64,000 nt of DNA, taken from assembly GCA_963555705.1 (NCBI GenBank), contig OY743180.1, forward strand, positions 35,620,129 through 35,684,128, read 5' to 3'. Position 1 is the first letter of the stretch. Each line of letters opens with the position of its first letter. The position numbers and the translations under genes are program-made. Shown in pieces: positions 53,403 to 64,000 of the stretch. The notes under the pieces were generated by a model that made no database searches, was not told the DNA's origin, and saw only the letters and a list, made by a program, of their open reading frames with translations. The stretch comes from Ligustrum vulgare. Lineage: Eukaryota > Streptophyta > Magnoliopsida > Lamiales > Oleaceae.

Positions 53403-54372
53403 TCCGACTCCTATTAACTCAGGAAATCTACTTCAAACATGCAATAATAATGAATTCAAAACTGAAAACAAAATCTAAAGGACCATAAGAATTTAAATAA
53501 ATAAACTACTTCCTTTACGAGAAGTACGGTTGTAGCCAGTCCAAGCGTCCATATTGAAAAGCATCCCGAAATGACAAGTATTCTACGAAAACAGCTTATG
53601 TAATCGTTAATAACAATCTTTCTCAAGCAAATCTTAACAAATATTTTAAAGAAAATAATAGAAAACAATGTAATAATACATATACAGCAATACAAGAAGA
53701 TGAAATTTCATACACTACTCTTACTTCTACTTATGAAATTTTAATAACCGCTCCAACCTATTGTTGCTCTCACCCCCATTCGTTAAATTTAGTGTCTACT
53801 TCAGCTATTACTCCAACTGTGACTTACCAACTCCTACAACATCCCGTACTCGTATAAAAGTTATTACTCACTTCACTCCTACTCCGACTCCTATTAACTC
53901 AAGTAATCTACGTCAAACATACACTAATTATAAATTCAATATTAAAAACTAAATCGAATTGGCCATAATAAACATTTCACTAAAAGAATTAATTCCCGCA
54001 TAAGCAACTAGGTTGTCGGCATATCAAGTGTGTAGTGTTAAAACCATTCCAAAAGACCAGTATTCTACGAGCACGTCTTCTGCAATCAATACAAATATTT
54101 AATCATTGTCAAGCAAATCTTAAATAATATTTTAAAGTATACAAAAATAAACTTTACAATAATAAATCTATTGCAATACTAAAATATGAAATTTCATAAA
54201 CTTGTCTTACTCCAAATAAAAAATTTTCAGCAGCAGTTCCTAACAATTGTTACTCTGAATCCCATATTTGTTAAACTTTAGTTCCTATTTCCACTTTTAC
54301 TCGTACATCGACATACCTACCCCAGGTCCTTCCCCTATTCGAATAAAAGTTACCAACTTCTTCAACTCCCAG
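53403..54372 (+). repeat. Unit 56: beta-K / R1 front with R4 tail
   Basis: As unit 52 up to CATATTTG, then CCCCAGG (about 54320) as before alpha units, and alpha follows. The domain exit breakpoint lies between these markers. Confidence 0.95.
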
Positions 54373-55342
54373 TCCGACTCCTATTAACTCAGGAAATCTA
54401 CTTCAAACATACAATAATAATGAATTCAAAACTGAAAACAAAATCTAAAGGGCCATAAGAATTTAAATAAATAAACTACTTCCCTTACGAGAAATACGGT
54501 TGTAGCCAGTCCAAGCGTCCATATTGAAAAGCATCCCGTAAAGAGAAGTATTCTACGAAAACAGCGTATGTAATCGTTAATAACAATCTTTCTCAAGCAA
54601 ATCTTATAAAATATTTTAAAGAATACAATGCTAAACAATGCAATAATACATATACAGCAATACAAGAAGATGAAATTTCATACACTACTCTTACTTCTAC
54701 TTATGAAATTTTAATAACCGCTCCAACCTATTGTTGCTCTCACCCCCATTCGTTAAATTTAGTGTCTACTTCAGCTATTACTCCAACTGTGACTTACCAA
54801 CTCCTACAACATCCCGTACTCGTATAAAAGTTATTACTCACTTCACTCCTACTCCGACTCCTATTAACTCAAGTAATCTACGTCAAACATACACTAATTA
54901 TAAATTCAATATTAAAAACTAAATCGAATTGGCCATAATAAACATTTCACTAAAAGAATTAATTCCCGCATAAGCAACTAGGTTGTCGGCATATCAAGTG
55001 TGTAGTGTTAAAACCATTCCAAAAGACCAGTATTCTACGAGCACGTCTTCTGCAATCAATACAAATATTTAATCATTGTCAAGCAAATCTTAAATAATAT
55101 TTTAAAGTATACAAAAATAATCTTTACAATAATAAATCTATTGCAATACTAAAATATGAAATTTCATAAACTTGTCTTACTACAAATAAAAAATTTTCAG
55201 TAGCAGTTCCTAACAATTGTTACTCTGAATCCCATATTTGTTAAACTTTAGTTCCTATTTCCACTTTTACTCGTACATCGACATACCTACCCCCGGTCCT
55301 TCCCCTATTCGAATAAAAGTTACCAACTTCTTCAACTCCCAG
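54373..55342 (+). repeat. Unit 57: alpha-K / R3 variant with GAATTGG
   Basis: Carries GAATTGG from the preceding domain joined to AATAATC and CAGTAG. Private A at 55182. Confidence 0.95.
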
Positions 55343-56312
55343 TCCGACTCCTATTAACTCAGGAAATCTACTTCAAACATACAATAATAATGAATTCAGA
55401 ACTGAAAACAAAATCTAAAGGGCCATAAGAATTTAAATAAATAAACTACTTCCCTTACGAGAAGTACGGTTGTAGCCAGTCCTAGCGTCCATATTGAAAA
55501 GCATCCCGAAATGACAAGTATTCTATGAAAACAGCTTATGTAATCGTTAATAACAATCTTTCTCAAGCAAATCTTAACAAATATTTTAAAGAAAATAATA
55601 GTAAACAATGTAATAATACATATACAGCAATACAAGAAGATGAAATTTCATACACTACTCTTACTTCTACTTATGAAATTTTAATAACCTCTCCAACCTA
55701 TTGTTGCTCTTACCCCCATTCGTTAAATTTAGTGTCTACTTCAGCTATTACTCAAACTGTGACTTACCAACTCCTACGACATCCCGTACTCGTATAATAG
55801 TTATTACTCACTTCACTCCTACTCCGATTCCTATTAACTCAAGTAATCTACGTCAAACATACACTAATTATAAATTCAATATTAAAAACTAAATCGAACT
55901 GGCCATAATAAACGTTTCACTAAAAGAATTAATTCCCTTATAAGCAACTAGGTTGTCGGCATATCAAGTGTGTAGTGTTAAAACCATTCCAAAAGACCAG
56001 TATTCTACGAGCACGTCTTCTGCAATCAATACAAATATTTAATCATTGTCAAGCAAATCTTAAATAATATTTTAAAGTATACAAAAATAAACTTTACAAT
56101 AATAAATCTATTGCAATACTAAAATATGAAATTTCATAAACTTGTCTTACTCCAAATAAAAAATTTTCAGTAGCAGTTCCTAACAATTGTTACTCTGAAT
56201 CCCATAGTTGTTAAACTTTAGTTCCTATTTCCACTTTTACTCGTACATCGACATACCTACCCCAGGTCCTTCCCCTATTCGAATAAAAGTTACCAACTTC
56301 TTCAACTCCCAG
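55343..56312 (+). repeat. Unit 58: gamma-A-I / R4 variant
   Basis: Same form as units 6, 11 and 34. Confidence 0.95.
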
Positions 56313-57282
56313 TCCGACTCCTATTAACTCAGGAAATCTACTTCAAACATACAATAATAATGAATTCAAAACTGAAAACAAAATCTAAAGGGCCATAAGA
56401 ATTTAAATAAATAAACTACTTCCCTTACGAGAAATACGGTTGTAGCCAGTCCAAGCGTCCATATTGAAAAGCATCCCGTAAAGAGAAGTATTCTACGAAA
56501 ACAGCGTATGTAATCGTTAATAACAATCTTTCTCAAGCAAATCTTATAAAATATTTTAAAGAATACAATGCTAAACAATGCAATAATACATATACAGCAA
56601 TACAAGAAGATGAAATTTCATACACTACTCTTACTTCTACTTATGAAATTTTAATAACCGCTCCAACCTATTGTTGCTCTCACCCCCATTCGTTAAATTT
56701 AGTGTCTACTTCAGCTATTACTCCAACTGTGACTTACCAACTCCTACAACATCCCGTACTCGTATAAAAGTTATTACTCACTTCACTCCTACTCCGACTC
56801 CTATTAACTCAAGTAATCTACGTCAAACATACACTAATTATAAATTCAATATTAAAAACTAAATCGAACTTGCCATAATAAACATTTCACTAAAAGAATT
56901 AATTCCCGCATAAGCAACTAGGTTGTCGGCATATCAAGTGTGTAGTGTTAAAACCATTCCAAAAGACCAGTATTCTACGAGCACGTCTTCTGCAATCAAT
57001 ACAAATATTTAATCATTGTCAAGCAAATCTTAAATAATATTTTAAAGTATACAAAAATAAACTTTACAATAATAAATCTATTGCAATACTAAAATATGAA
57101 ATTTCATAAACTTGTCTTACTCCAAATAAAAAATTTTCAGCAGCAGTTCCTAACAATTGTTACTCTGAATCCCATATTTGTTAAACTTTAGTTCCTATTT
57201 CCACTTTTACTCGTACATCGACATACCTACCCCCGGTCCTTCCCCTATTCGAATAAAAGTTACCAACTTCTTCAACTCCCAG
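56313..57282 (+). repeat. Unit 59: alpha-K / R1
   Basis: Same form as units 12, 35 and 50. Confidence 0.95.
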
Positions 57283-58256
57283 TACGACTCCTATTAACTC
57301 AGGAAATCTACTTCAAACATACAATCAATAATAATGAATTCAAAACTGAAAACAAAATCTAAAGGGCCATAAGAATTTAAATAAATAAACTACTTCCCTT
57401 ACGAGAAGTACGGTTGTAGCCAGTCCTAGCGTCCATATTGAAAAGCATCACGAAATGACAAGTATTCTATGAAAACAGCTTATGTAATCGTTAATAACAA
57501 TCTTTCTCAAGCAAATCTTAACAAATATTTTAAAGAAAATAATAGTAAACAATGTAATAATACATATACAGCAATACAAGAAGATGAAATTTCATACACT
57601 ACTCTTACTTCTACTTATGAAATTTTAATAACCTCTCCAACCTATTGTTGCTCTTACCCCCATTCGTTAAATTTAGTGTCTACTTCAGCTATTACTCAAA
57701 CTGTGACTTACCAACTCCTACGACATCCCGTACTCGTATAATAGTTATTACTCACTTCACTCCTACTCCGATTCCTATTAACTCAAGTAATCTACGTCAA
57801 ACATACACTAATTATAAATTCAATATTAAAAACTAAATCGAACTGGCCATAATAAACATTTCACTAAAAGAATTAATTCCCTTATAAGCAACTAGGTTGT
57901 CGGCATATCAAGTGTGTAGTGTTAAAACCATTCCAAAAGACCAGTATTCTGAGAGCACTTCTTCTGCAATCAATACAAATATTTAATCATTGTCAAGCAA
58001 ATCTTAAATAATATTTTAAAGTATACAAAAATAAACTTTACAATAATAAATCTATTGCAATACTAAAATATGAAATTTCATAAACTTGTCTTACTCCAAA
58101 TAAAAAATTTTCAGCAGCAGTTCCTAACAATTGTTACTCTGAATCCCATATTTGTTAAACTTTAGTTCCTATTTCCACTTTTACTCGTACATCGACATAC
58201 CTACCCCCGGTCCTTCCCCTATTCGAATAAAAGTTACCAACTTCTTCAACTCCCAG
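57283..58256 (+). repeat. Unit 60: delta-I / R2 front with R1 tail
   Basis: Opens TACGACTCC but has AAACTACT, a delta-K/delta-I mosaic. The R half passes from TCTGAGAG (R2) to the six-A run, CAGCAG and CCCCCGG (R1) between about 57961 and 58107. Confidence 0.95.
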
Positions 58257-59229
58257 TCCGACTCCTATTAACTCAGGAAATCTACTTCAAACATACAATC
58301 AATAATAATGAATTCAAAACTGAAAACAAAATCTAAAGGGCCATAAGAATTTAAATAAATAAACTACTTCCCTTACGAGAAGTACGGTTGTAGCCAGTCC
58401 TAGCGTCCATATTGAAAAGCATCACGAAATGACAAGTATTCTATGAAAACAGCTTATGTAATCGTTAATAACAATCTTTCTCAAGCAAATCTTAACAAAT
58501 ATTTTAAAGAAAATAATAGTAAACAATGTAATAATACATATACAGCAATACAAGAAGATGAAATTTCATACACTACTCTTACTTCTACTTATGAAATTTT
58601 AATAACCTCTCCAACCTATTGTTGTTCTTACCCCCATTCGTTAAATTTAGTGTCTACTTCAGCTATTATTCAAACTGTGACTTACCAACTCCTACGACAT
58701 CCCGTACTCGTATAATAGTTATTACTCACTTCACTCCTACTCCGATTCCTATTAAGTCAAGTAATCTACGTCAAACATACACTAATTATAAATTCAATAT
58801 TAAAAACTAAATCGAACTGGCCATAATAAACATTTCACTAAAAGAATTAATTCCCTTATAAGCAACTAGGTTGTCGGCATATCAAGTGTGTAGTGTTAAA
58901 ACCATTCCAAAAGACCAGTATTCTGAGAGCACTTCTTCTGCAATCAATACAAATATTTAATCATTGTCAAGCAAATCTTAAATAATATTTTAAAGTATAC
59001 AAAAATAAACTTTACAATAATAAATCTATTGCAATACTAAAATATGAAATTTCATAAACTTGTCTTACTCCAAATAAAAATTTTCAGTAGCAGTTCCTAA
59101 CAATTGTTACTCTGAATCCCATATTTGTTAAACTTTAGTTCCTATTTCCACTTTTACTCGTACATCGACATACCTACCCAAGGTCCTTGCCCTATCCGAA
59201 TAAAAGTTACCAACTTCTTCAACTCCCGG
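58257..59229 (+). repeat. Unit 61: delta-I / R2
   Basis: 973 bp with three private changes (58625 T, 58669 T, 58756 G), the most I noticed in a single left half. Confidence 0.95.
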
Positions 59230-60199
59230 TCCGACTCCTATTAACTCAGGAAATCTACTTCAAACATGCAATAATAATGAATTCAAAACTGAAAACAAAA
59301 TCTAAAGGACCATAAGAATTTAAATAAATAAACTACTTCCTTTACGAGAAGTACGGTTGTAGCCAGTCCAAGCGTCCATATTGAAAAGCATCCCGTAAAG
59401 AGAAGTATTCTACGAAAACAGCGTATGTAATCGTTAATAACAATCTTTCTCAAGCAAATCTTATAAAATATTTTAAAGAATACAATGCTAAACAATGCAA
59501 TAATACATATACAGCAATACAAGAAGATGAAATTTCATACACTACTCTTACTTCTACTTATGAAATTTTAATAACCGCTCCAACCTATTGTTGCTCTCAC
59601 CCCCATTCGTTAAATTTAGTGTCTACTTCAGCTATTACTCCAACTGTGACTTACCAACTCCTACAACATCCCGTACTCGTATAAAAGTTATTACTCACTT
59701 CACTCCTACTCCGACTCCTATTAACTCAAGTAATCTACGTCAAACATACACTAATTATAAATTCAATATTAAAAACTAAATCGAACTGGCCATAATAAAC
59801 ATTTCACTAAAAGAATTAATTCCCGCATAAGCAACTAGGTTGTCGGCATATCAAGTGTGTAGTGTTAAAACCATTCCAAAAGACCAGTATTCTACGAGCA
59901 CGTCTTCTGCAATCAATACAATTATTTAATCATTGTCAAGCAAATCTTAAATAATATTTTAAAGTATACAAAAATAAACTTTACAATAATAAATCTATTG
60001 CAATACTAAAATATGAAATTTCATAAACTTGTCTTACTCCAAATAAAAAATTTTCAGTAGCAGTTCCTAACAATTGTTACTCTGAATCCCATATTTGTTA
60101 AACTTTAGTTCCTATTTCCACTTTTACTCGTACATCGACATACCTACCCCCGGTCCTTCCCCTATTCGAATAAAAGTTACCAACTTCTTCAACTCCCAG
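59230..60199 (+). repeat. Unit 62: zeta-K (beta front, alpha rear) / R3-like
   Basis: Beta markers ACATGC, AAAGGACC and GAAGTAC, then alpha CCGTAAAGAG and ACAATGC. The switch lies between 59351 and 59396. T at 59922 (CAATTATTT). Confidence 0.95.
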
Positions 60200-61168
60200 T
60201 CCGACTCCTATTAACTCAGGAAATCTACTTCAAACATACAATAATAATGAATTCAGAACTGAAAACAAAATCTAAAGGGCCATAAGAATTTAAATAAATA
60301 AACTACTTCCCTTACGAGAAGTACGGTTGTAGCCAGTCCTAGCGTCCATATTGAAAAGCATCCCGAAATGACAAGTATTCTATGAAAACAGCTTATGTAA
60401 TCGTTAATAACAATCTTTCTCAAGCAAATCTTAACAAATATTTTAAAGAAAATAATAGTAAACAATGTAATAATACATATACAGCAATACAAGAAGATGA
60501 AATTTCATACACTACTCTTACTTCTACTTATGAAATTTTAATAACCTCTCCAACCTATTGTTGCTCTTACCCCCATTCGTTAAATTTAGTGTCTACTTCA
60601 GCTATTACTCAAACTGTGACTTACCAACTCCTACGACATCCCGTACTCGTATAATAGTTATTACTCGCTTCACTCCTACTCCGATTCCTATTAACTCAAG
60701 TAATCTACGTCAAACATACACTAATTATAAATTCAATATTAAAAACTAAATCGAACTGGCCATAATAAACATTTCACTAAAAGAATTAATTCCCTTATAA
60801 GCAACTAGGTTGTCGGCATATCAAGTGTGTAGTGTTAAAACCATTCCAAAAGACCAGTATTCTGAGAGCACTTCTTCTGCAATCAATACAAATATTTAAT
60901 CATTGTCAAGCAAATCTTAAATAATATTTTAAAGTATACAAAAATAAACTTTACAATAATAAATCTATTGCAATACTAAAATATGAAATTTCATAAACTT
61001 GTCTTACTCCAAATAAAAATTTTCAGTAGCAGTTCCTAACAATTGTTACTCTGAATCCCATAGTTGTTAAACTTTAGTTCCTATTTCCACTTTTACTCGT
61101 ACATCGACATACCTACCCAAGGTCCTTGCCCTATCCGAATAAAAGTTACCAACTTCTTCAACTCCCGG
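60200..61168 (+). repeat. Unit 63: gamma-A-I / R2 with CATAGTTG
   Basis: G at 60667 (ACTCGCTTC). The R half adds CATAGTTG to an otherwise R2 sequence. Confidence 0.95.
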
Positions 61169-62138
61169 TCCGACTCCTATTAACTCAGGAAATCTACTTC
61201 AAACATGCAATAATAATGAATTCAAAACTGAAAACAAAATCTAAAGGACCATAAGAATTTAAATAAATAAACTACTTCCTTTACGAGAAGTACGGTTGTA
61301 GCCAGTCCAAGCGTCCATATTGAAAAGCATCCCGTAAAGAGAAGTATTCTACGAAAACAGCGTATGTAATCGTTAATAACAATCTTTCTCAAGCAAATCT
61401 TATAAAATATTTTAAAGAATACAATGCTAAACAATGCAATAATACATATACAGCAATACAAGAAGATGAAATTTCATACACTACTCTTACTTCTACTTAT
61501 GAAATTTTAATAACCGCTCCAACCTATTGTTGCTCTCACCCCCATTCGTTAAATTTAGTGTCTACTTCAGCTATTACTCCAACTGTGACTTACCAACTCC
61601 TACAACATCCCGTACTCGTATAAAAGTTATTACTCACTTCACTCCTACTCCGACTCCTATTAACTCAAGTAATCTACGTCAAACATACACTAATTATAAA
61701 TTCAATATTAAAAACTAAATCGAACTGGCCATAATAAACATTTCACTAAAAGAATTAATTCCCGCATAAGCAACTAGGTTGTCGGCATATCAAGTGTGTA
61801 GTGTTAAAACCATTCCAAAAGACCAGTATTCTACGAGCACGTCTTCTGCAATCAATACAATTATTTAATCATTGTCAAGCAAATCTTAAATAATATTTTA
61901 AAGTATACAAAAATAAACTTTACAATAATAAATCTATTGCAATACTAAAATATGAAATTTCATAAACTTGTCTTACTCCAAATAAAAAATTTTCAGTAGC
62001 AGTTCCTAACAATTGTTACTCTGAATCCCATATTTGTTAAACTTTAGTTCCTATTTCCACTTTTACTCGTACATCGACATACCTACCCCCGGTCCTTCCC
62101 CTATTCGAATAAAAGTTACCAACTTCTTCAACTCCCAG
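61169..62138 (+). repeat. Unit 64: zeta-K / R3-like
   Basis: Copy of unit 62, with CAATTATTT (T at 61861). Confidence 0.95.
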
Positions 62139-63107
62139 TCCGACTCCTATTAACTCAGGAAATCTACTTCAAACATACAATAATAATGAATTCAGAACTG
62201 AAAACAAAATCTAAAGGGCCATAAGAATTTAAATAAATAAACTACTTCCCTTACGAGAAGTACGGTTGTAGCCAGTCCTAGCGTCCATATTGAAAAGCAT
62301 CCCGAAATGACAAGTATTCTATGAAAACAGCTTATGTAATCGTTAATAACAATCTTTCTCAAGCAAATCTTAACAAATATTTTAAAGAAAATAATAGTAA
62401 ACAATGTAATAATACATATACAGCAATACAAGAAGATGAAATTTCATACACTACTCTTACTTCTACTTATGAAATTTTAATAACCTCTCCAACCTATTGT
62501 TGCTCTTACCCCCATTCGTTAAATTTAGTGTCTACTTCAGCTATTACTCAAACTGTGACTTACCAACTCCTACGACATCCCGTACTCGTATAATAGTTAT
62601 TACTCGCTTCACTCCTACTCCGATTCCTATTAACTCAAGTAATCTACGTCAAACATACACTAATTATAAATTCAATATTAAAAACTAAATCGAACTGGCC
62701 ATAATAAACATTTCACTAAAAGAATTAATTCCCTTATAAGCAACTAGGTTGTCGGCATATCAAGTGTGTAGTGTTAAAACCATTCCAAAAGACCAGTATT
62801 CTGAGAGCACTTCTTCTGCAATCAATACAAATATTTAATCATTGTCAAGCAAATCTTAAATAATATTTTAAAGTATACAAAAATAAACTTTACAATAATA
62901 AATCTATTGCAATACTAAAATATGAAATTTCATAAACTTGTCTTACTCCAAATAAAAATTTTCAGTAGCAGTTCCTAACAATTGTTACTCTGAATCCCAT
63001 AGTTGTTAAACTTTAGTTCCTATTTCCACTTTTACTCGTACATCGACATACCTACCCAAGGTCCTTGCCCTATCCGAATAAAAGTTACCAACTTCTTCAA
63101 CTCCCGG
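62139..63107 (+). repeat. Unit 65: gamma-A-I / R2 with CATAGTTG
   Basis: Copy of unit 63, with ACTCGCTTC (G at 62606). Confidence 0.95.
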
Positions 63108-64000
63108 TCCGACTCCTATTAACTCAGGAAATCTACTTCAAACATGCAATAATAATGAATTCAAAACTGAAAACAAAATCTAAAGGACCATAAGAATTTA
63201 AATAAATAAACTACTTCCTTTACGAGAAGTACGGTTGTAGCCAGTCCAAGCGTCCATATTGAAAAGCATCCCGTAAAGAGAAGTATTCTACGAAAACAGC
63301 GTATGTAATCGTTAATAACAATCTTTCTCAAGCAAATCTTATAAAATATTTTAAAGAATACAATGCTAAACAATGCAATAATACATATACAGCAATACAA
63401 GAAGATGAAATTTCATACACTACTCTTACTTCTACTTATGAAATTTTAATAACCGCTCCAACCTATTGTTGCTCTCACCCCCATTCGTTAAATTTAGTGT
63501 CTACTTCAGCTATTACTCCAACTGTGACTTACCAACTCCTACAACATCCCGTACTCGTATAAAAGTTATTACTCACTTCACTCCTACTCCGACTCCTATT
63601 AACTCAAGTAATCTACGTCAAACATACACTAATTATAAATTCAATATTAAAAACTAAATCGAACTTGCCATAATAAACATTTCACTAAAAGAATTAATTC
63701 CCGCATAAGCAACTAGGTTGTCGGCATATCAAGTGTGTAGTGTTAAAACCATTCCAAAAGACCAGTATTCTACGAGCACGTCTTCTGCAATCAATACAAA
63801 TATTTAATCATTGTCAAGCAAATCTTAAATAATATTTTAAAGTATACAAAAATAAACTTTACAATAATAAATCTATTGCAATACTAAAATATGAAATTTC
63901 ATAAACTTGTCTTACTCCAAATAAAAAATTTTCAGCAGCAGTTCCTAACAATTGTTACTCTGAATCCCATATTTGTTAAACTTTAGTTCCTATTTCCACT
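63108..64000 (+). repeat. Unit 66: zeta-K / R1, cut by window end
   Basis: The first 893 bp of a unit. Zeta left half as in units 62 and 64, but the right half is R1 (GAACTTG, CAGCAG) and lacks CAATTATTT, so the 2-mer is altered here. Confidence 0.95.

Larger units (their letters stand above)
48541..54372 (+). repeat. HOR domain 5: 2-unit repeat, three copies
   Basis: Delta-K with R6 alternates with beta-K with R1 and GAATTGG, in blocks of 1944 bp at 48541, 50485 and 52429. I noticed no difference between the first two blocks. The third changes only near the end of its last right half (CCCCAGG instead of CCCCCGG). Confidence 0.92.
54373..59229 (+). repeat. Mixed stretch without a regular HOR
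   Basis: Units 57-61 run alpha, gamma-A, alpha, delta-I, delta-I. The order gamma-A, alpha, delta recurs elsewhere, but no block is repeated here. Unit 60 has a recombinant right half and unit 61 carries at least three private substitutions. Confidence 0.8.
1..64000 (+). repeat. Satellite array of ~970-bp units filling the window
   Basis: The window consists of 66 head-to-tail copies of one unit (65 complete, the last cut at 893 bp). All copies lie in the same orientation with no spacer, insertion or unique DNA between them. I set the phase at the sequence TCCGACTCCTATTAACTCAG, which opens each unit. Lengths vary only by small indels: a 4-bp CAAT duplication in the left half, loss of one A in an A-run of the right half, and two private events (units 11 and 49). 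Unit 1 is about 32% G+C by hand count. The size, homogeneity and absence of genes fit eukaryotic heterochromatic satellite DNA. Function, and whether it is centromeric, cannot be decided from sequence alone. Confidence 0.98.
59230..64000 (+). repeat. HOR domain 6: 2-unit repeat, two copies plus part
   Basis: Zeta (beta front, alpha rear) alternates with gamma-A in blocks of 1939 bp at 59230 and 61169, and a third zeta begins at 63108. Both blocks share CAATTATTT in the zeta right half, ACTCGCTTC in gamma-A, and CATAGTTG combined with an R2 tail. I noticed no difference between the two full blocks. The domain may continue past the window, although unit 66 has an R1 right half. Confidence 0.9.

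Noticed and set aside
1..64000. One long repetitive protein gene encoded by the array
   Set aside because: The unit length of 970 is not divisible by three, lengths vary by 1 to 5 bp between units, and stops occur in all frames of each unit. Reading TAA and TAG as sense codons does not remove the frame change per unit.
1..64000. CRISPR array or bacterial repeat region
   Set aside because: Repeats are about 970 bp with no unique spacers, no cas-like genes and no other coding sequence.
1..64000. Transposon or LTR element amplified in tandem
   Set aside because: I see no terminal inverted repeats, long terminal repeats, target duplications, reverse transcriptase or transposase motifs, or poly-A tail. 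The copies are perfectly head to tail without flanks.

Overview
The whole 64-kb window is one uninterrupted head-to-tail tandem repeat (satellite) array. I count 65 complete units and one cut off by the window end. The mean unit is about 971 bp: 37 units of 970, 12 of 974, 8 of 969, 6 of 973, one of 968 and one of 971, and these sum exactly to the array length. I see no supportable protein-coding gene, RNA gene, transposon, CRISPR array or unique sequence. The array enters at base 1 and leaves at base 64000, so neither edge is visible. A hand count of unit 1 gives about 32% G+C with C far above G on the + strand (about 215 versus 95). A gene-free, 64-kb, near-identical array with long units points to eukaryotic constitutive heterochromatin, possibly centromeric or pericentromeric. 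The species cannot be named from this sequence.

Each unit is an old dimer. A left half (L, about 480 bp) and a right half (R, about 490 bp) are collinear relatives, roughly two-thirds identical by eye. Both open with nearly the same 40-bp box and both carry the perfect palindrome ATGAAATTTCAT at the same relative place, so the ancestral period was about 485 bp.

L halves fall into families. Alpha has CCGTAAAGAG and ACAATGC. Alpha-prime is alpha with ACAGAGT and CTTAGG. Beta has ACATGC, AAAGGACC and ATAGAAAAC. Gamma has ATTCAGAAC; gamma-T reads ACAACTT and gamma-A reads ACAGCTT. Delta has a 4-bp CAAT duplication and ATCACG. Epsilon and zeta are recombinants. The core at the end of L is K (TAAAAG, CCGACT) or I (TAATAG, CCGATT). 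R halves are R1 (GAACTTG, CAGCAG, CCCCCGG), R2 (TCTGAGAG, five-A run, CCCAAGG; R2c also has CCCGCAT), R3 (AATAATC, CCCCCGG), R4 (CATAGTTG, CCCCAGG), R5 (CATAGTTG, CCCCCGG) and R6 (R1 front, R2 tail).

Families succeed one another in ordered higher-order repeats (HORs), and the HOR changes along the array. It is a 5-mer twice (1944-11640), a 3-mer (12615-19423), a 5-mer reduced to 4-mers (19424-32028), a different 5-mer three times (32999-47570), a 2-mer three times (48541-54372), a mixed stretch (54373-59229), and another 2-mer (59230-64000). Copies of an HOR differ by only a few bases per about 4.9 kb, while neighbouring units differ at dozens of sites. This is the pattern expected from repeated local amplification by unequal exchange, and several recombinant units preserve the breakpoints.
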